DNA from: Parageobacillus caldoxylosilyticus NBRC 107762
GTDB taxonomy: Bacteria; Bacillota; Bacilli; Bacillales; Anoxybacillaceae
Reading direction: 5' to 3'
Assembly (NCBI RefSeq): GCF_000632715.1
Contig: NZ_BAWO01000001.1
Span: 1 to 64,000 of the forward strand
DNA length: 64,000 bases
The notes under the pieces were generated by a model that made no database searches, had not been told where the DNA came from, and saw only the letters and a program-made list of their open reading frames with translations. Positions 32,909-42,221 of the stretch are shown piece after piece. Within the stretch, counting starts at the first letter, position 1, and every line of letters begins with the position of its first letter. A program made the position numbers and the translations under genes.

Positions 32909-32935
32909 ACATTTCCCGTTTTTCCGCATACTTTA
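32909..32935 (+). promoter_or_regulatory. Possible sigma-K promoter for yqfQ
   Basis: An AC at 32909-32910, 16 bp, then CATACTTTA (32927-32935), fitting the mother-cell sigma-K pattern AC-N16-CATANNNTA. About 48 bp before the yqfQ start. Confidence 0.45.
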
Positions 32936-32982
32936 TGAAAGAGAATACTCTCTTATTTTAGCCTAGAAAGGAGGAAAATGAG

Positions 32983-33519
32983 ATGATCTACAACCGGCCA
33001 CCGATATTTCCTTCTTCCCCGATGCCACGCTCTTTTTTAAGGATGCCGCCTTCTTCCTTTCCTGCCATGAGAACACCCGCTCCCCGTCCCGGATTTGGCG
33101 GCTTCCTATCGCGCTTATTTTCAAGAGGGCAGCCGATCGCTCCTTCATCCCCGTGGATATCGCCAATGATGCAGAACGCCGTCGCTAGCACTGGCGCCGG
33201 CGCAAACACAGGCGGAGGATTTCTCGGAATGTTGACGAATGTGCAAAAAATGCTTGGCATTGCACAAAACGTCATGCCAATGGTGCAGCAATACGGCCCG
33301 CTAATTAAAAATCTTCCTGCGATGATCCGCATATGGAAAGAATTAAAACCGGCGGATAAAGAAGAAAGTATGGAAGAGAGCAAAACGGAAAAAAACAAGA
33401 AAAAAACAGCGCCCTCAACCAAAAAACGGACCGTGCCAAAAGCAGAGAAAACAAATGAAAACAAGGGGGCAGAATCGGGAAAAACGCCAAAACCATCCAC
33501 CCCGAAGCTATATATCTGA
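32983..33519 (+). CDS. yqfQ: YqfQ/VrrA-family protein
   Basis: A 178-residue low-complexity protein. The first 50 residues are rich in Pro, Phe, Arg and Ser; the middle (75-120) is an amphipathic/hydrophobic region with MLGIAQNVMPMVQQYGP; the tail is a Lys/Glu-rich coil with TKKRTVPKAEK. This plan and its place between cshB and ispH match the VrrA/YqfQ family, considered spore-associated. A sigma-K-like promoter upstream agrees with that. A strong AAAGGAGG precedes the ATG. Confidence 0.8.
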   Translation: MIYNRPPIFPSSPMPRSFLRMPPSSFPAMRTPAPRPGFGGFLSRLFSRGQPIAPSSPWISPMMQNAVASTGAGANTGGGFLGMLTNVQKMLGIAQNVMPMVQQYGPLIKNLPAMIRIWKELKPADKEESMEESKTEKNKKKTAPSTKKRTVPKAEKTNENKGAESGKTPKPSTPKLYI

Positions 33520-33533
33520 AACGTAGTTATTCT

Positions 33534-33562
33534 TTGTATTCCCCCTTTTTCTCCGATATAAT
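33534..33562 (+). promoter_or_regulatory. SigA-type promoter for ispH
   Basis: TTGTAT (33534-33539), 17 bp, TATAAT (33557-33562); 48 bp before the ATG. Confidence 0.7.
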
Positions 33563-33609
33563 GTAAAGGAAAGCAATTGTTTTATATGCCGAATTTAGGA
33601 GGAAACAAA

Positions 33610-34566
33610 ATGGAAGTGATCAAAATTACCCCGCGCGGCTACTGCTACGGGGTTGTCGATGCGATGGTCATCGCAAGAAATGCCGCCTTAGATCCAACGC
33701 TGCCAAGACCGATTTATATTTTGGGAATGATCGTTCACAATAAACATGTTACTGATGCATTTGCCGAGGAAGGAATTATTACGCTAGACGGAGAAAACCG
33801 GCTAGAGATTCTAGAAAAAATCGACAAAGGGACCGTCATCTTTACCGCACACGGCGTATCGCCTGAAGTGAAAAGACGTGCGCGCGAAAAAGGGCTGGTT
33901 ACGATTGATGCGACCTGCCCAGACGTCACCAAAACGCATCATTTGATCCAAAAAAAGCTAGCGGACGGCTACGAAATTATTTACATCGGCAAAAAAGGAC
34001 ATCCCGAACCAGAAGGAGCGGTGGGGATTGACCCGACTCGCATTCATCTTGTTGAAACGATCGAAGATGTAGAGCGTCTGGCGATCAAAAGCGACCGCAT
34101 CATGGTGACAAACCAAACGACGATGAGCCAATGGGATGTTGCCGATATTATGGAAAAAGTAAAAGAAAAATACCCGCATGTCGAAATGCATAAAGAAATT
34201 TGCCTCGCCACCCAGCTCCGTCAAGAAGCGGTGGCAGAGCAAGCGAAAGAAGCCGATGTCACAATTGTTGTCGGCGATCCGCGCAGCAATAACTCCAACC
34301 GCCTCGCCCAAGTATCGGAGGAAATTGCCGGTACAAAAGCATATCGCGTTGCTGATGTAACGGAAATTGATATTAACTGGATTAAAGATGCGAAAAAAGT
34401 CGCTGTTACCGCTGGTGCTTCCACCCCTACCCCGATTACAAAGGAAGTCATCGACTTTTTAGAGCAATTTGATCCAAACGATCCGACGACATGGAAACGG
34501 GAACGAAACGTACCGCTGCAAAAAATTTTGCCGAAAGTAAAAGCAAAAAAAGAAACGAAGCAATGA
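33610..34566 (+). CDS. ispH: 4-hydroxy-3-methylbut-2-enyl diphosphate reductase
   Basis: A 318-residue iron-sulfur enzyme, last step of the MEP pathway, making IPP and DMAPP. Cluster ligands C12 (GYCYGV), C103 (DATCPDV) and C198 (EICLATQ). The conserved SNNSNRL and ASTPTP segments bind substrate. I choose the ATG at 33610, seven bases after GGAGG, over a longer frame beginning upstream. Works downstream of ispG at 25678. Confidence 0.98.
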   Translation: MEVIKITPRGYCYGVVDAMVIARNAALDPTLPRPIYILGMIVHNKHVTDAFAEEGIITLDGENRLEILEKIDKGTVIFTAHGVSPEVKRRAREKGLVTIDATCPDVTKTHHLIQKKLADGYEIIYIGKKGHPEPEGAVGIDPTRIHLVETIEDVERLAIKSDRIMVTNQTTMSQWDVADIMEKVKEKYPHVEMHKEICLATQLRQEAVAEQAKEADVTIVVGDPRSNNSNRLAQVSEEIAGTKAYRVADVTEIDINWIKDAKKVAVTAGASTPTPITKEVIDFLEQFDPNDPTTWKRERNVPLQKILPKVKAKKETKQ

Positions 34567-34570
34567 AAAC

Positions 34571-34609
34571 AAGGCTGGCCCCGCGTTGCTTGGGCCAGCC
34601 CTTTGTTTT
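34571..34609. terminator. Bidirectional terminator between ispH and yqfO
   Basis: GGCTGGCCC/GGGCCAGCC stem, GC-rich, followed by CTTTGTTTT on the plus strand. Confidence 0.75.
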
Positions 34610-35729
34610 ACACAAAGGTAAACGGATCGGTATGCACTTTGGAGATATAAACATCCGCTGCAAACTGCCGTTTGGCAAACTCTGCTTCTAAAAAGCGGGC
34701 GACGCCTTGTTTCATCACTTTCTCGACATTATGGCCTGGATCTACAATATTTAACCCCAGCATCATCGCATCATGCGCAACATGGTAATATACGTCTCCG
34801 GTGACGTACACGTCCGCGCCAGCCGACTTAGCCTGCGAAATATACTTGTTTCCGTCCCCGCCAACGACTGCCACTTTTTGTATTGTATCTTGCAGGTTGC
34901 CGACAACGCGGACAGCTGAAACGTCCAACGTTTTTTTCACATGCTCGGCAAACTCGGCAAGCGTCATTGCCGATGACAAACGGCCAATTCTTCCTAATCC
35001 GAACGTTTTTCCTTTGTTTTCAAGCGGATAGATGTCGTATGCCACTTCTTCATACGGATGAGCCTGTAGCATCGCTGATATAACTTTATGTTGCAACGAG
35101 GCTGGAACAATTGTCTCGATACGCACCTCTTCTACTTTTTCCAGCTCTCCTGCCTTTCCGATAAACGGATTGGCTCCTTCTAAAGGCAAAAACGTGCCGA
35201 TGCCGTGGCCATTAAACGTACAATGGCTGTAGTTGCCGATATGGCCCGCCCCCGCGTTGCCGATCGCCTCCCGAACAAGATCGGCATGCGTCTTTGGAAC
35301 ATAAACAACCAATTTTTTCAGCGGTTCTTCATATGTTGGAACGAGCACCTCTACTTGCTCCAATCCTAGCGCTTCCGCTAGCCAGTCATTGACTCCTCCG
35401 TTGGCAATATCTAAATTCGTATGGGCAGCATAAATAGCAATATTATGTTTTAGGCATTTTTCTATCATGCGACCTTGCGCCTGATCGGTAACGAGCTGCT
35501 TTAATGGCCGGTAAAGCGGAGGATGGTGGGCGATGATGAAATCGACTCCTTCGGTGATCGCTTCATCGATGACTTCCTCCAACACGTCTAAAGCGACCAT
35601 CACTTTTTTCACCGGTTTATTTAACGTTCCGATTTGCAGACCGATTCTGTCGCCTTCCATTGCCAGATGTTTCGGAGCGAGCCGTTCCAACAGTCCGATG
35701 ATTTCATAACCGTATGGAAGTTTGTTCAC
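34608..35729 (-). CDS. yqfO: Nif3-like dinuclear metal-centre protein (YqfO)
   Basis: A 373-residue Nif3/YqfO-type protein, hexameric with a two-metal site. Metal ligands are visible in IIAHHPPLYRP, YAAHTNLD and the late GHNVEK. Residues 130-230 are the inserted PII-like domain seen in Gram-positive members. GTG start with GGAGG at seven bases, overlapping the trmK stop by four. Biochemical role unclear, though some call it a GTP cyclohydrolase-like protein. Confidence 0.93.
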   Translation of the reverse strand: MNKLPYGYEIIGLLERLAPKHLAMEGDRIGLQIGTLNKPVKKVMVALDVLEEVIDEAITEGVDFIIAHHPPLYRPLKQLVTDQAQGRMIEKCLKHNIAIYAAHTNLDIANGGVNDWLAEALGLEQVEVLVPTYEEPLKKLVVYVPKTHADLVREAIGNAGAGHIGNYSHCTFNGHGIGTFLPLEGANPFIGKAGELEKVEEVRIETIVPASLQHKVISAMLQAHPYEEVAYDIYPLENKGKTFGLGRIGRLSSAMTLAEFAEHVKKTLDVSAVRVVGNLQDTIQKVAVVGGDGNKYISQAKSAGADVYVTGDVYYHVAHDAMMLGLNIVDPGHNVEKVMKQGVARFLEAEFAKRQFAADVYISKVHTDPFTFV

Positions 35730-36430
35730 TGTAATGCCTCCTCTACAAGCTTGATTTTTTCTTCCAGCTCCCTTTTTTTGGCCAGCGCAGACTCCGTTTC
35801 TCCCTTTTCAGCCAGTTGACGGACGATCCGCTTCCATTGTTCCAATTCATGACGCCACTTCTCTAAAAACACATCATTTTTTTCCTTCAGCAAAAACGGA
35901 CCTAATAATAGTTCTGCCTTCATATTGACATATGGCTTTTTTCCATCGCCTTTTTCAGCCACGAGCACTTCATAAATTCTCCCATCTTCTTTTAAGATTC
36001 GTTCGGCAATCAGCTCCCAGTCGTTACTCATCATCCATTTGCGCACGATATCGGCCCCGACATTCGGCTGCAAAATAAGCCTTTTTACACCGGAAAGCTT
36101 ATTTTTTCCGGCTTCCAAAATATTCGCAATCAACGTGCCGCCCATTCCGGCAATCGTAATGCAATCGACTTCGCCAGGAGCGATCACCGCTAAGCCATCA
36201 CCTTTCCGTACGGAAATGATATGCGAAAGCCCCGCTTTTTCCACTTGCTGTTTCGCTGAACGGAGCGGGCCATCCGCTACTTCTCCTGCTACTGCCTTTA
36301 TAATATATCCATGCAAATAGGCATAGCACGGCAAGTAGGCGTGATCAGAGCCGATATCAGCAAGCGTCGCCCCTTTTGGAATGAAAGAAGCGACAGTTTC
36401 AAGGCGTTTCGACAGACGAAATTCATTCAT
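35726..36430 (-). CDS. trmK: tRNA (adenine(22)-N1)-methyltransferase
   Basis: A 234-residue SAM-dependent methyltransferase that modifies A22 of tRNA. Motif I LADIGSDHAYLPC and motif IV CITIAGMGGTLI are diagnostic of TrmK (YqfN), followed by the C-terminal coiled coil (about 165-230). It is co-translated with yqfO. The Shine-Dalgarno is weak. Confidence 0.95.
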   Translation of the reverse strand: MNEFRLSKRLETVASFIPKGATLADIGSDHAYLPCYAYLHGYIIKAVAGEVADGPLRSAKQQVEKAGLSHIISVRKGDGLAVIAPGEVDCITIAGMGGTLIANILEAGKNKLSGVKRLILQPNVGADIVRKWMMSNDWELIAERILKEDGRIYEVLVAEKGDGKKPYVNMKAELLLGPFLLKEKNDVFLEKWRHELEQWKRIVRQLAEKGETESALAKKRELEEKIKLVEEALQ

Positions 36431-36475
36431 CGTTGCTTTTCACATCCCTTTTCTTCTGTGTATTGTACCACAAAC

Positions 36476-36510
36476 AAAAAATCCCTTCACCTAAGGCAAA
36501 GGGATTTTTT
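36476..36510. terminator. Terminator of cccA
   Basis: 12-bp perfect stem AAAAAATCCCTT/AAGGGATTTTTT, U-runs both ways. Confidence 0.85.
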
Positions 36511-36512
36511 GT

Positions 36513-36875
36513 TTATTTCAGCTTAGAAAGCCATTTTGCCATTTCATCCGCTTTATCCGCCGGAACAAGGCCTGCAGGCATATTGCCGCGACCATGCTCA
36601 ATGACGTCTTTAATTTGGTCAAGCGAAAGCCGTTGACCTACTCCTTTTAATGACGGACCAACCCCGCCTTCATAATTTTGCCCATGACAGCTGCTGCAAG
36701 TTTGTTGATAAAATTTCTCTGGAGTGAACTCTGCGGTTTGTTCGGTTTTCTCGCCGCCTTTTTTCTCTTTTGCGAGCTCTTTCGCATCACCGAGCCCTTT
36801 AAATGAAAGACCAAGAGTAAGTGCGATCCCGAACGCCATAATGATAAAAAACGGGATTAACGGGTTTCGATTCAT
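36513..36875 (-). CDS. cccA: Cytochrome c-550, membrane-anchored
   Basis: A 120-residue c-type cytochrome. N-terminal membrane anchor (8-26), Lys/Glu-rich linker, then the heme domain with CSSCH (C60, C63, H64) and distal M99 (GNMPAG). Transfers electrons on the outer face of the membrane. GGGAGG precedes the ATG. Lies between trmK and sigA as in B. subtilis. Confidence 0.96.
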   Translation of the reverse strand: MNRNPLIPFFIIMAFGIALTLGLSFKGLGDAKELAKEKKGGEKTEQTAEFTPEKFYQQTCSSCHGQNYEGGVGPSLKGVGQRLSLDQIKDVIEHGRGNMPAGLVPADKADEMAKWLSKLK

Positions 36876-37011
36876 CTCTTTTTACCTCCCTTATGTATGA
36901 CCATTGTTCGAAAAATAGAACCGCTACAAACAATTTTATTTTACTGTAAATTATCGCGGAGGAAAAGCCCTAATCTGATTATCCATGGCAAAATCGCCGC
37001 ATTGGAAAAGG

Positions 37012-37551
37012 CTAAAACAAAAGAAAAGCAATTAAAATGCTCATCCCAATTATACCCGATAGAAGAAAATAAAGTAGGCGAAATCGTTTTCCCATCCATA
37101 TCCACCATAAACAATTTATGAAAATGGTTAATGCTGTAACCGCTTTTTGTTTCGGAAAATAATATTCACCGATTTTTATGGATGCAATAAGGAAAATAAA
37201 CGCGCCGCTGATGAGCGGAATATGAAGAATATTCCCTTTTCCCTTCCACAGCCGTATAGCGACAAGGCATAGAAAGAAAAAAAGGGCGTAAAGGAGCATT
37301 TGCAAAACGAATGACAATTCAGTAAAATAAATGACAAGAGTACTTGCTGGCAACAATAGACAAATCATTCCCGCAAGAAGAAAGGTGAACACCGTTCGTC
37401 GTCGGTCTGAACCCCGACCATGCGGACGTTTTTTATCATCACCTTCCGTATATAATGCCAGCAAGTAATTGCAATATTGCTCTGGAAGGAGGCGAGAGCG
37501 CTTCCAATATTCAATTTCCCGCACAATAATTTCACGTCTTCGTTCGTCCAT
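37012..37551 (-). CDS. Unrecognised integral membrane protein downstream of sigA
   Basis: A 179-residue protein I do not recognise. A soluble, charged first 45 residues (EIEYWKRSRLLPEQYCNYL) is followed by about five membrane segments. The N-terminal part resembles openings of DUF2157-type proteins, weakly. ATG at 37551 follows AGGCGG at six bases. It sits between sigA and cccA, where B. subtilis has no gene as I recall. Transcribed after the sigA terminator, so probably from its own promoter. Confidence 0.72.
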   Translation of the reverse strand: MDERRREIIVREIEYWKRSRLLPEQYCNYLLALYTEGDDKKRPHGRGSDRRRTVFTFLLAGMICLLLPASTLVIYFTELSFVLQMLLYALFFFLCLVAIRLWKGKGNILHIPLISGAFIFLIASIKIGEYYFPKQKAVTALTIFINCLWWIWMGKRFRLLYFLLSGIIGMSILIAFLLF

Positions 37552-37585
37552 GCACATCCGCCTTTCGAAAAGAAAAAGAAAAAAG

Positions 37586-37629
37586 AAAAAATAGTTTACT
37601 TCTCAAGGGATATGAAGAAGTAAACTATT
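37586..37629 (-). terminator. Terminator of sigA
   Basis: Perfect 13-bp stem AATAGTTTACTTC/GAAGTAAACTATT with a 14-base loop and a T-rich tail on the minus strand. Confidence 0.85.
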
Positions 37630-37639
37630 GTAGAAAAGA

Positions 37640-38767
37640 TTACTCTAAAAAGTCTTTCAGCCGTTTGCTGCGGCTTGGATGACGCAACTTGCGGAGCGCT
37701 TTTGCTTCAATTTGCCGAATGCGTTCGCGGGTGACGCCAAATACTTTTCCAACTTCTTCCAGAGTCCGTGTTCGGCCGTCATCTAGCCCAAAACGCAAGC
37801 GCAAAACGTTCTCCTCGCGGTCAGTAAGCGTATCTAACACGTCTTCGAGCTGTTCTTTTAGCAGCTCATACGCCGCGTGCTCGGATGGAGATGTTGCTTC
37901 CTGATCCTCAATGAAATCGCCTAAATGCGAATCGTCTTCTTCGCCAATCGGTGTTTCGAGAGACACCGGTTCTTGGGCAATTTTTAAAATTTCGCGTACT
38001 TTTTCCGGAGTCAAATCCATTTCCTCAGCAATTTCTTCCGGAGTTGGTTCACGACCAAGATCTTGAAGCAATTGCCGCTGCACGCGGATCAGTTTGTTAA
38101 TCGTTTCAACCATATGCACCGGGATGCGGATCGTCCGTGCCTGATCGGCAATGGCGCGCGTAATCGCTTGGCGAATCCACCATGTTGCATAAGTGCTGAA
38201 TTTATATCCTTTACGATAATCAAATTTTTCGACGGCTTTAATTAGCCCCATGTTTCCTTCTTGGATTAAATCGAGAAACAGCATCCCGCGGCCAACGTAA
38301 CGTTTGGCGATGCTGACAACAAGGCGCAGGTTAGCTTCTGTCAAGCGGCGCTTTGCTTCCTCGTCGCCTTGTTCAATCCGTTTTGCCAGCTCGATCTCTT
38401 CTTCGGCAGACAAAAGCGGAACGCGGCCAATTTCTTTTAAATACATGCGTACAGGGTCGTTAATTTTAACGCCAGGAGGAACGGATAAATCATTTAAATC
38501 AAATTCTTCTTCTTCTTTTGCTAAGTCATCGATATCAGGATCTGCTTCTAAATCAGATTCGCTAATGACCTCGATTCCTTGATCAGCCAGATATTCGTAA
38601 TATTCGTCCATCTGATCAGAATCTAGATCAAAGCCAGACAAGCGCTCAGCGATTTCTTCATATGTTAAAATACCGCGCTTTTTGCCGAGCTCTGTTAGCT
38701 GTTCTTTTACTTGCTCAAGAGTTGCATCCGCATCGGCTTGTTTAGAACGGGCTGGTTTTTCAGCCAT
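37640..38767 (-). CDS. sigA: RNA polymerase primary sigma factor SigA
   Basis: A 375-residue housekeeping sigma factor. Region 1.1 acidic N-terminus, region 1.2 [16 protein letters not shown], region 2 with [16 protein letters not shown] and [15 protein letters not shown], region 3, and region 4 HTH with [27 protein letters not shown] before the ATG. Third gene of the yqxD-dnaG-sigA operon. Confidence 0.99.
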   Translation of the reverse strand: MAEKPARSKQADADATLEQVKEQLTELGKKRGILTYEEIAERLSGFDLDSDQMDEYYEYLADQGIEVISESDLEADPDIDDLAKEEEEFDLNDLSVPPGVKINDPVRMYLKEIGRVPLLSAEEEIELAKRIEQGDEEAKRRLTEANLRLVVSIAKRYVGRGMLFLDLIQEGNMGLIKAVEKFDYRKGYKFSTYATWWIRQAITRAIADQARTIRIPVHMVETINKLIRVQRQLLQDLGREPTPEEIAEEMDLTPEKVREILKIAQEPVSLETPIGEEDDSHLGDFIEDQEATSPSEHAAYELLKEQLEDVLDTLTDREENVLRLRFGLDDGRTRTLEEVGKVFGVTRERIRQIEAKALRKLRHPSRSKRLKDFLE

Positions 38768-38801
38768 TTCACTACCTCCTTTTAAAACTTATACCACCAT
38801 G

Positions 38802-40604
38802 TTATGAAGAAGATAACATCTTTTTCATATCAATAATTTCTTTGGCAATGCGCGCAGCAGTTAAAAAATCCTTTTTTCGCTCTGCTTCCGTCTTTTCTTG
38901 TTCTTTTTCTTTTAGCATTAACCATTTTGGATAATTCAACACATGTCTTATATAATCATTCAGTTCCTGATCGGAAATTTCATCCGTGATCAATAATAGC
39001 GACAGCTCGGTTGCCAGCGGCTTCAAATCATCAGGAAGACGCGAAATCAGCAAGCTGACATTCGGTTCATTTCCTTCTTCGTAAAAAGCATAAATATAAG
39101 CGGCAATCGCTCGGTGCTCTTCGAGATTGAATCTGCCCGCGATCTTTTCCTGAACAACCATCGCTACATCGCGGTTTTGCAGCATATGGGCAAGCAGCAT
39201 TCGCTCCGCGTTTTGAAATGCAGGGAGAAGCTTTTTTTGCAGCAGCGGTTTTGGTGCTGCTTCCCGGTCTATATGATCAGAATGCTTGACTGTGCCTTTA
39301 TAGCGGTTTAACTGCTCCTGCAAGGCGGACAGTGAAAGGGAAAACTCCTCGGCCAACTGCCGTAAATAGTAATCCCACTCAATCGGATTCGGCAGCTTGC
39401 TGATTTCGCGAAGCACTTCCTCAATATAACGGATTTTATCATTCTCGTTCTGCAAGTTTTTTCCCCTGCGGAAATACATCATTTTAAACGTCATCAGCGA
39501 GCTGCTAGCGTCAATAATATCACGCTGAAACCGCGCTGCACCATATTTCTTTATATATTCATCCGGGTCGAGACCATCAGGAATTGTGGCGACTTTCACA
39601 TGGCAGCCTGCATCCGCCAACAGCTTTGCGGCGCGGAATGTCGCTTCTATTCCCGAAGCATCGCCATCATAGCAAATAATGACTGTATCGACATTGCGCC
39701 GAAGGATGCGCGCATGCTCTTCCGTCAACGCTGTGCCCATCGTTGCCACCGAATGGGCAACTCCTGCCTGTACGGCAGAAATGACATCAGCGAATCCTTC
39801 CAATAAAACGGCTTCTTGATGCTTTCGAATATGTAGGCGCGCTTGATGAAAATTGTATAAAATGCTCCCTTTATGGAAAATCGGTGTTTCCGGGCTGTTT
39901 AAGTATTTCGGCTGACCTTCCCCAAGCAGCCGGCCCGAAAAGCCGACAGCATCTCCGTGATGATTATGAATGGGAAACATGATGCGGTGGCGAAAACGAT
40001 CGACATAGTCGCCGTTTTCTTTGCGAATGATCAACCCTGCCTTTTCCATCAGGCTGGGTGAAAAGCCGCGCCCTAGCAAAAGTTTGACAGCGAAATCGCG
40101 TGAATCAGGCGCATAGCCGATTTCAAACTGATCGATCATTTCCCTTGTCCATCCACGCGTTTGTAAATAATCAAAAGCTTCCTGTCCTTCCTTTGTATTG
40201 ACAAGCAAATGATGGTAAAATTTTTTCAAAAGCGCATGTGCTTCGATCATCATTTTTGTTTCGCCTGCGTCGGTGCGACGGTGCTTATCAACGTCGTCCA
40301 ACTTGAAAGCGGACAAATCCACGTTTGCCTTTACGGCCAGCCGCTGGACCGCTTCAATAAAGGATAGACCTTCTATGTCCATTAAAAACGAGAATACATT
40401 TCCGCCAGCACCGCAGCCGAAACAATGAAAAATTTGTTTCTCTGGAGAAACCGAAAACGACGGGGTCTTTTCCCCATGGAACGGACATAACCCAAAATAG
40501 TTACGTCCTTGTTTTTTCAACTGGACGTAATCGCTAATCACATCGACAATATCGATGCTACGGCGAATCGCTTCAATCGTTTCTTCGGGAATACGGTATC
40601 CCAT
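38802..40604 (-). CDS. dnaG: DNA primase
   Basis: A 600-residue primase that makes RNA primers at the fork. N-terminal CHC2 zinc finger (LCPFHGEKTPSFSV ... HCFGCGAGG), Toprim core with LLEGFADVISAVQAG and CYDGDASG, and a C-terminal helicase-binding domain (from about 450). It lies 34 bp before sigA. Confidence 0.98.
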   Translation of the reverse strand: MGYRIPEETIEAIRRSIDIVDVISDYVQLKKQGRNYFGLCPFHGEKTPSFSVSPEKQIFHCFGCGAGGNVFSFLMDIEGLSFIEAVQRLAVKANVDLSAFKLDDVDKHRRTDAGETKMMIEAHALLKKFYHHLLVNTKEGQEAFDYLQTRGWTREMIDQFEIGYAPDSRDFAVKLLLGRGFSPSLMEKAGLIIRKENGDYVDRFRHRIMFPIHNHHGDAVGFSGRLLGEGQPKYLNSPETPIFHKGSILYNFHQARLHIRKHQEAVLLEGFADVISAVQAGVAHSVATMGTALTEEHARILRRNVDTVIICYDGDASGIEATFRAAKLLADAGCHVKVATIPDGLDPDEYIKKYGAARFQRDIIDASSSLMTFKMMYFRRGKNLQNENDKIRYIEEVLREISKLPNPIEWDYYLRQLAEEFSLSLSALQEQLNRYKGTVKHSDHIDREAAPKPLLQKKLLPAFQNAERMLLAHMLQNRDVAMVVQEKIAGRFNLEEHRAIAAYIYAFYEEGNEPNVSLLISRLPDDLKPLATELSLLLITDEISDQELNDYIRHVLNYPKWLMLKEKEQEKTEAERKKDFLTAARIAKEIIDMKKMLSSS

Positions 40605-40642
40605 ATGAACAGCTCCATATCTTATTATTCTCGGGTCTATGT

Positions 40643-41092
40643 CTATTTTCCTGTAAGTTTCGACAAAATTTTTTCGAAATTTTGCCGAAAGCGGCGACGA
40701 TCCTGGTCAGAAAATTGTTTCATTCCTTTCGGATATACTCCTTGCCTTCGCAGTTTCGCATGAAAATAGCGATGGTAAAGAGCATTTGCCATCTCTTCCT
40801 CTTTATACACCTTTCCGCGCGGAGAGATGACATGCACGCCGCGGCTCACCAGCATGCTTGCCAATCCCACATCCTGGGTCACCACCACATCCCCTCGTGC
40901 CGCATGATTGAAAATGTACAAATCCACCGCTTCCTTTTCTGTATCAACGTATACCCACTTCATTTGTTGCAACGGTGAAAAGTGATTGTACGACGAAATA
41001 AACACACTTGGTATATTATATTTCGCGGCAAGGGAGAAAATTTCAATTTTTATCGGGCAAGCATCCGCATCTACAAAAACCGTCGGTCCCAC
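40643..41092 (-). CDS. yqxD: YqxD, DUF188 family protein
   Basis: A 149-residue NYN/DUF188 protein opening VFVDADACPIK, with VVTQDVGLASMLV and VISPRGKVY later, the usual acidic metal residues of the family. First gene of the dnaG-sigA operon. The GTG start at 41092 has a poor ribosome-binding site and a TAG two codons upstream; see findings. Possible nuclease, unproven. Confidence 0.88.
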   Translation of the reverse strand: MGPTVFVDADACPIKIEIFSLAAKYNIPSVFISSYNHFSPLQQMKWVYVDTEKEAVDLYIFNHAARGDVVVTQDVGLASMLVSRGVHVISPRGKVYKEEEMANALYHRYFHAKLRRQGVYPKGMKQFSDQDRRRFRQNFEKILSKLTGK

Positions 41093-41401
41093 TGTCTATA
41101 TCTGACTGCTATCGCCGTTCATCGCGCGTTGTCTAGAATAGGCTAATGAAGCAACCAGATTTACACCTCCTATTATTCTACACCATTCTCAAAAATCCTT
41201 CTTTTTCCCCCCCGTATAATGAACGAATTTTGTCGAAAAAAATTTTACACTTACCCTTGACAAATAACTATAAATAGTTTACTCGTCTTTTACACGCTCT
41301 AAACCTATATTGTGCATTTTTCTCGCAATTTTTTATTATAATATAAACATTGAAAATATGCTACAAAAAATAAAAGCACAATTCACATGAACGTGAATGT
41401 G
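41093..41401. other. 309-bp region upstream of yqxD
   Basis: Carries the ppsR terminator (41366-41403) and presumably the promoter of yqxD-dnaG-sigA, for which I see only weak candidates (a TTATAAT-type -10 near 41331-41342). A strong GGAGGTG (minus strand, near 41163-41169) has no proper gene behind it. A plus-strand TTGACA (41255-41260) has no good -10. Confidence 0.5.
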
Positions 41402-41403
41402 CT
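41366..41403 (-). terminator. Terminator of ppsR
   Basis: AGCACA-TTCAC/GTGAA-TGTGCT stem with one bulge on the minus strand, followed by TTTTATTTTTT. Confidence 0.75.
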
Positions 41404-42202
41404 ACAGTTTTCTTTTCTTCATAATAATGCTTGCTGTTTCTTCGACTGCTTTATTTGTCACATCGATCACATCGCAGCCGATTTTCGCGACAATTTCATC
41501 GAAATAAGCAAGCTCTTCTTTAATGCGGTCCATATTGGCATAAATAGCCTGGTCATTTAATCCAAGCGACTTTAGACGCTCGCGGCGAATCGAAAGCAGC
41601 TTTTCCGGACTAATTTTCAAACCGAAACATTTTTCGCTCGACACCTGAAACAGCTGCTCCGGCGGCTCTACTTCCGGTACGATCGGCACGTTGGCCACTT
41701 TTAACCGCTTATGGGCCAAATATTGTGATAGCGGCGTTTTCGAAGTGCGCGATACACCGATTAAAACGATGTCAGCGCGCAAAATTCCCCGCGGGTCGCG
41801 CCCGTCATCATATTTGACCGCAAATTCAATCGCTTCAATTTTCTTAAAATAATCCTCATCCAATACACGCACTTGTCCTGGTTCATACCTTGGCGTCAAT
41901 TGAAACAGATCGCTCATTTTTTCAATCAGCGGCCCGATAATGTCATACGCTATCACTCCTTCGCGCGCTGCTTCCTCAAGAAGAAACTGGCGCATCTCCG
42001 GAACGACGAGAGTAAAGGCGATAATTCCCTGATTCATTTTCGCTAGCGCCACCACTTCGGCCAGCGTCGTTTTATCTTCTACATACGGTACGCGTTTGAT
42101 CTGAATATGGGAGCTATAAAACTGGCTTGCTGCCGCTTTCACTACAAGTTCCGCTGTTTCCCCTCCTGAATCGGAAACAACATAAACAAGGCGTTGATTC
42201 AT
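41402..42202 (-). CDS. ppsR: Pyruvate, phosphate dikinase regulatory protein (bifunctional kinase/pyrophosphorylase)
   Basis: A 266-residue DUF299 regulator that phosphorylates and dephosphorylates PPDK/PEP synthase. P-loop [15 protein letters not shown] near 149-163, N-terminal [13 protein letters not shown]. Called YqfL in B. subtilis, where it is linked to CcpN and thought to modulate it. GGAGGA before the ATG. It follows ccpN by 19 bp, the conserved ccpN-yqfL pair. Confidence 0.95.
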   Translation of the reverse strand: MNQRLVYVVSDSGGETAELVVKAAASQFYSSHIQIKRVPYVEDKTTLAEVVALAKMNQGIIAFTLVVPEMRQFLLEEAAREGVIAYDIIGPLIEKMSDLFQLTPRYEPGQVRVLDEDYFKKIEAIEFAVKYDDGRDPRGILRADIVLIGVSRTSKTPLSQYLAHKRLKVANVPIVPEVEPPEQLFQVSSEKCFGLKISPEKLLSIRRERLKSLGLNDQAIYANMDRIKEELAYFDEIVAKIGCDVIDVTNKAVEETASIIMKKRKL

Positions 42203-42221
42203 CTTTCTCCTCCTTTTTCTC

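Noticed and set aside
32988-33500. 170-codon minus-strand frame opposite yqfQ
   Set aside because: Shadow of the low-complexity yqfQ; the plus frame has a strong ribosome-binding site and family match.
41255-41285. Plus-strand TTGACA as a promoter of an antisense RNA to ppsR
   Set aside because: No acceptable -10 at 16-18 bp and no terminator in the right direction.
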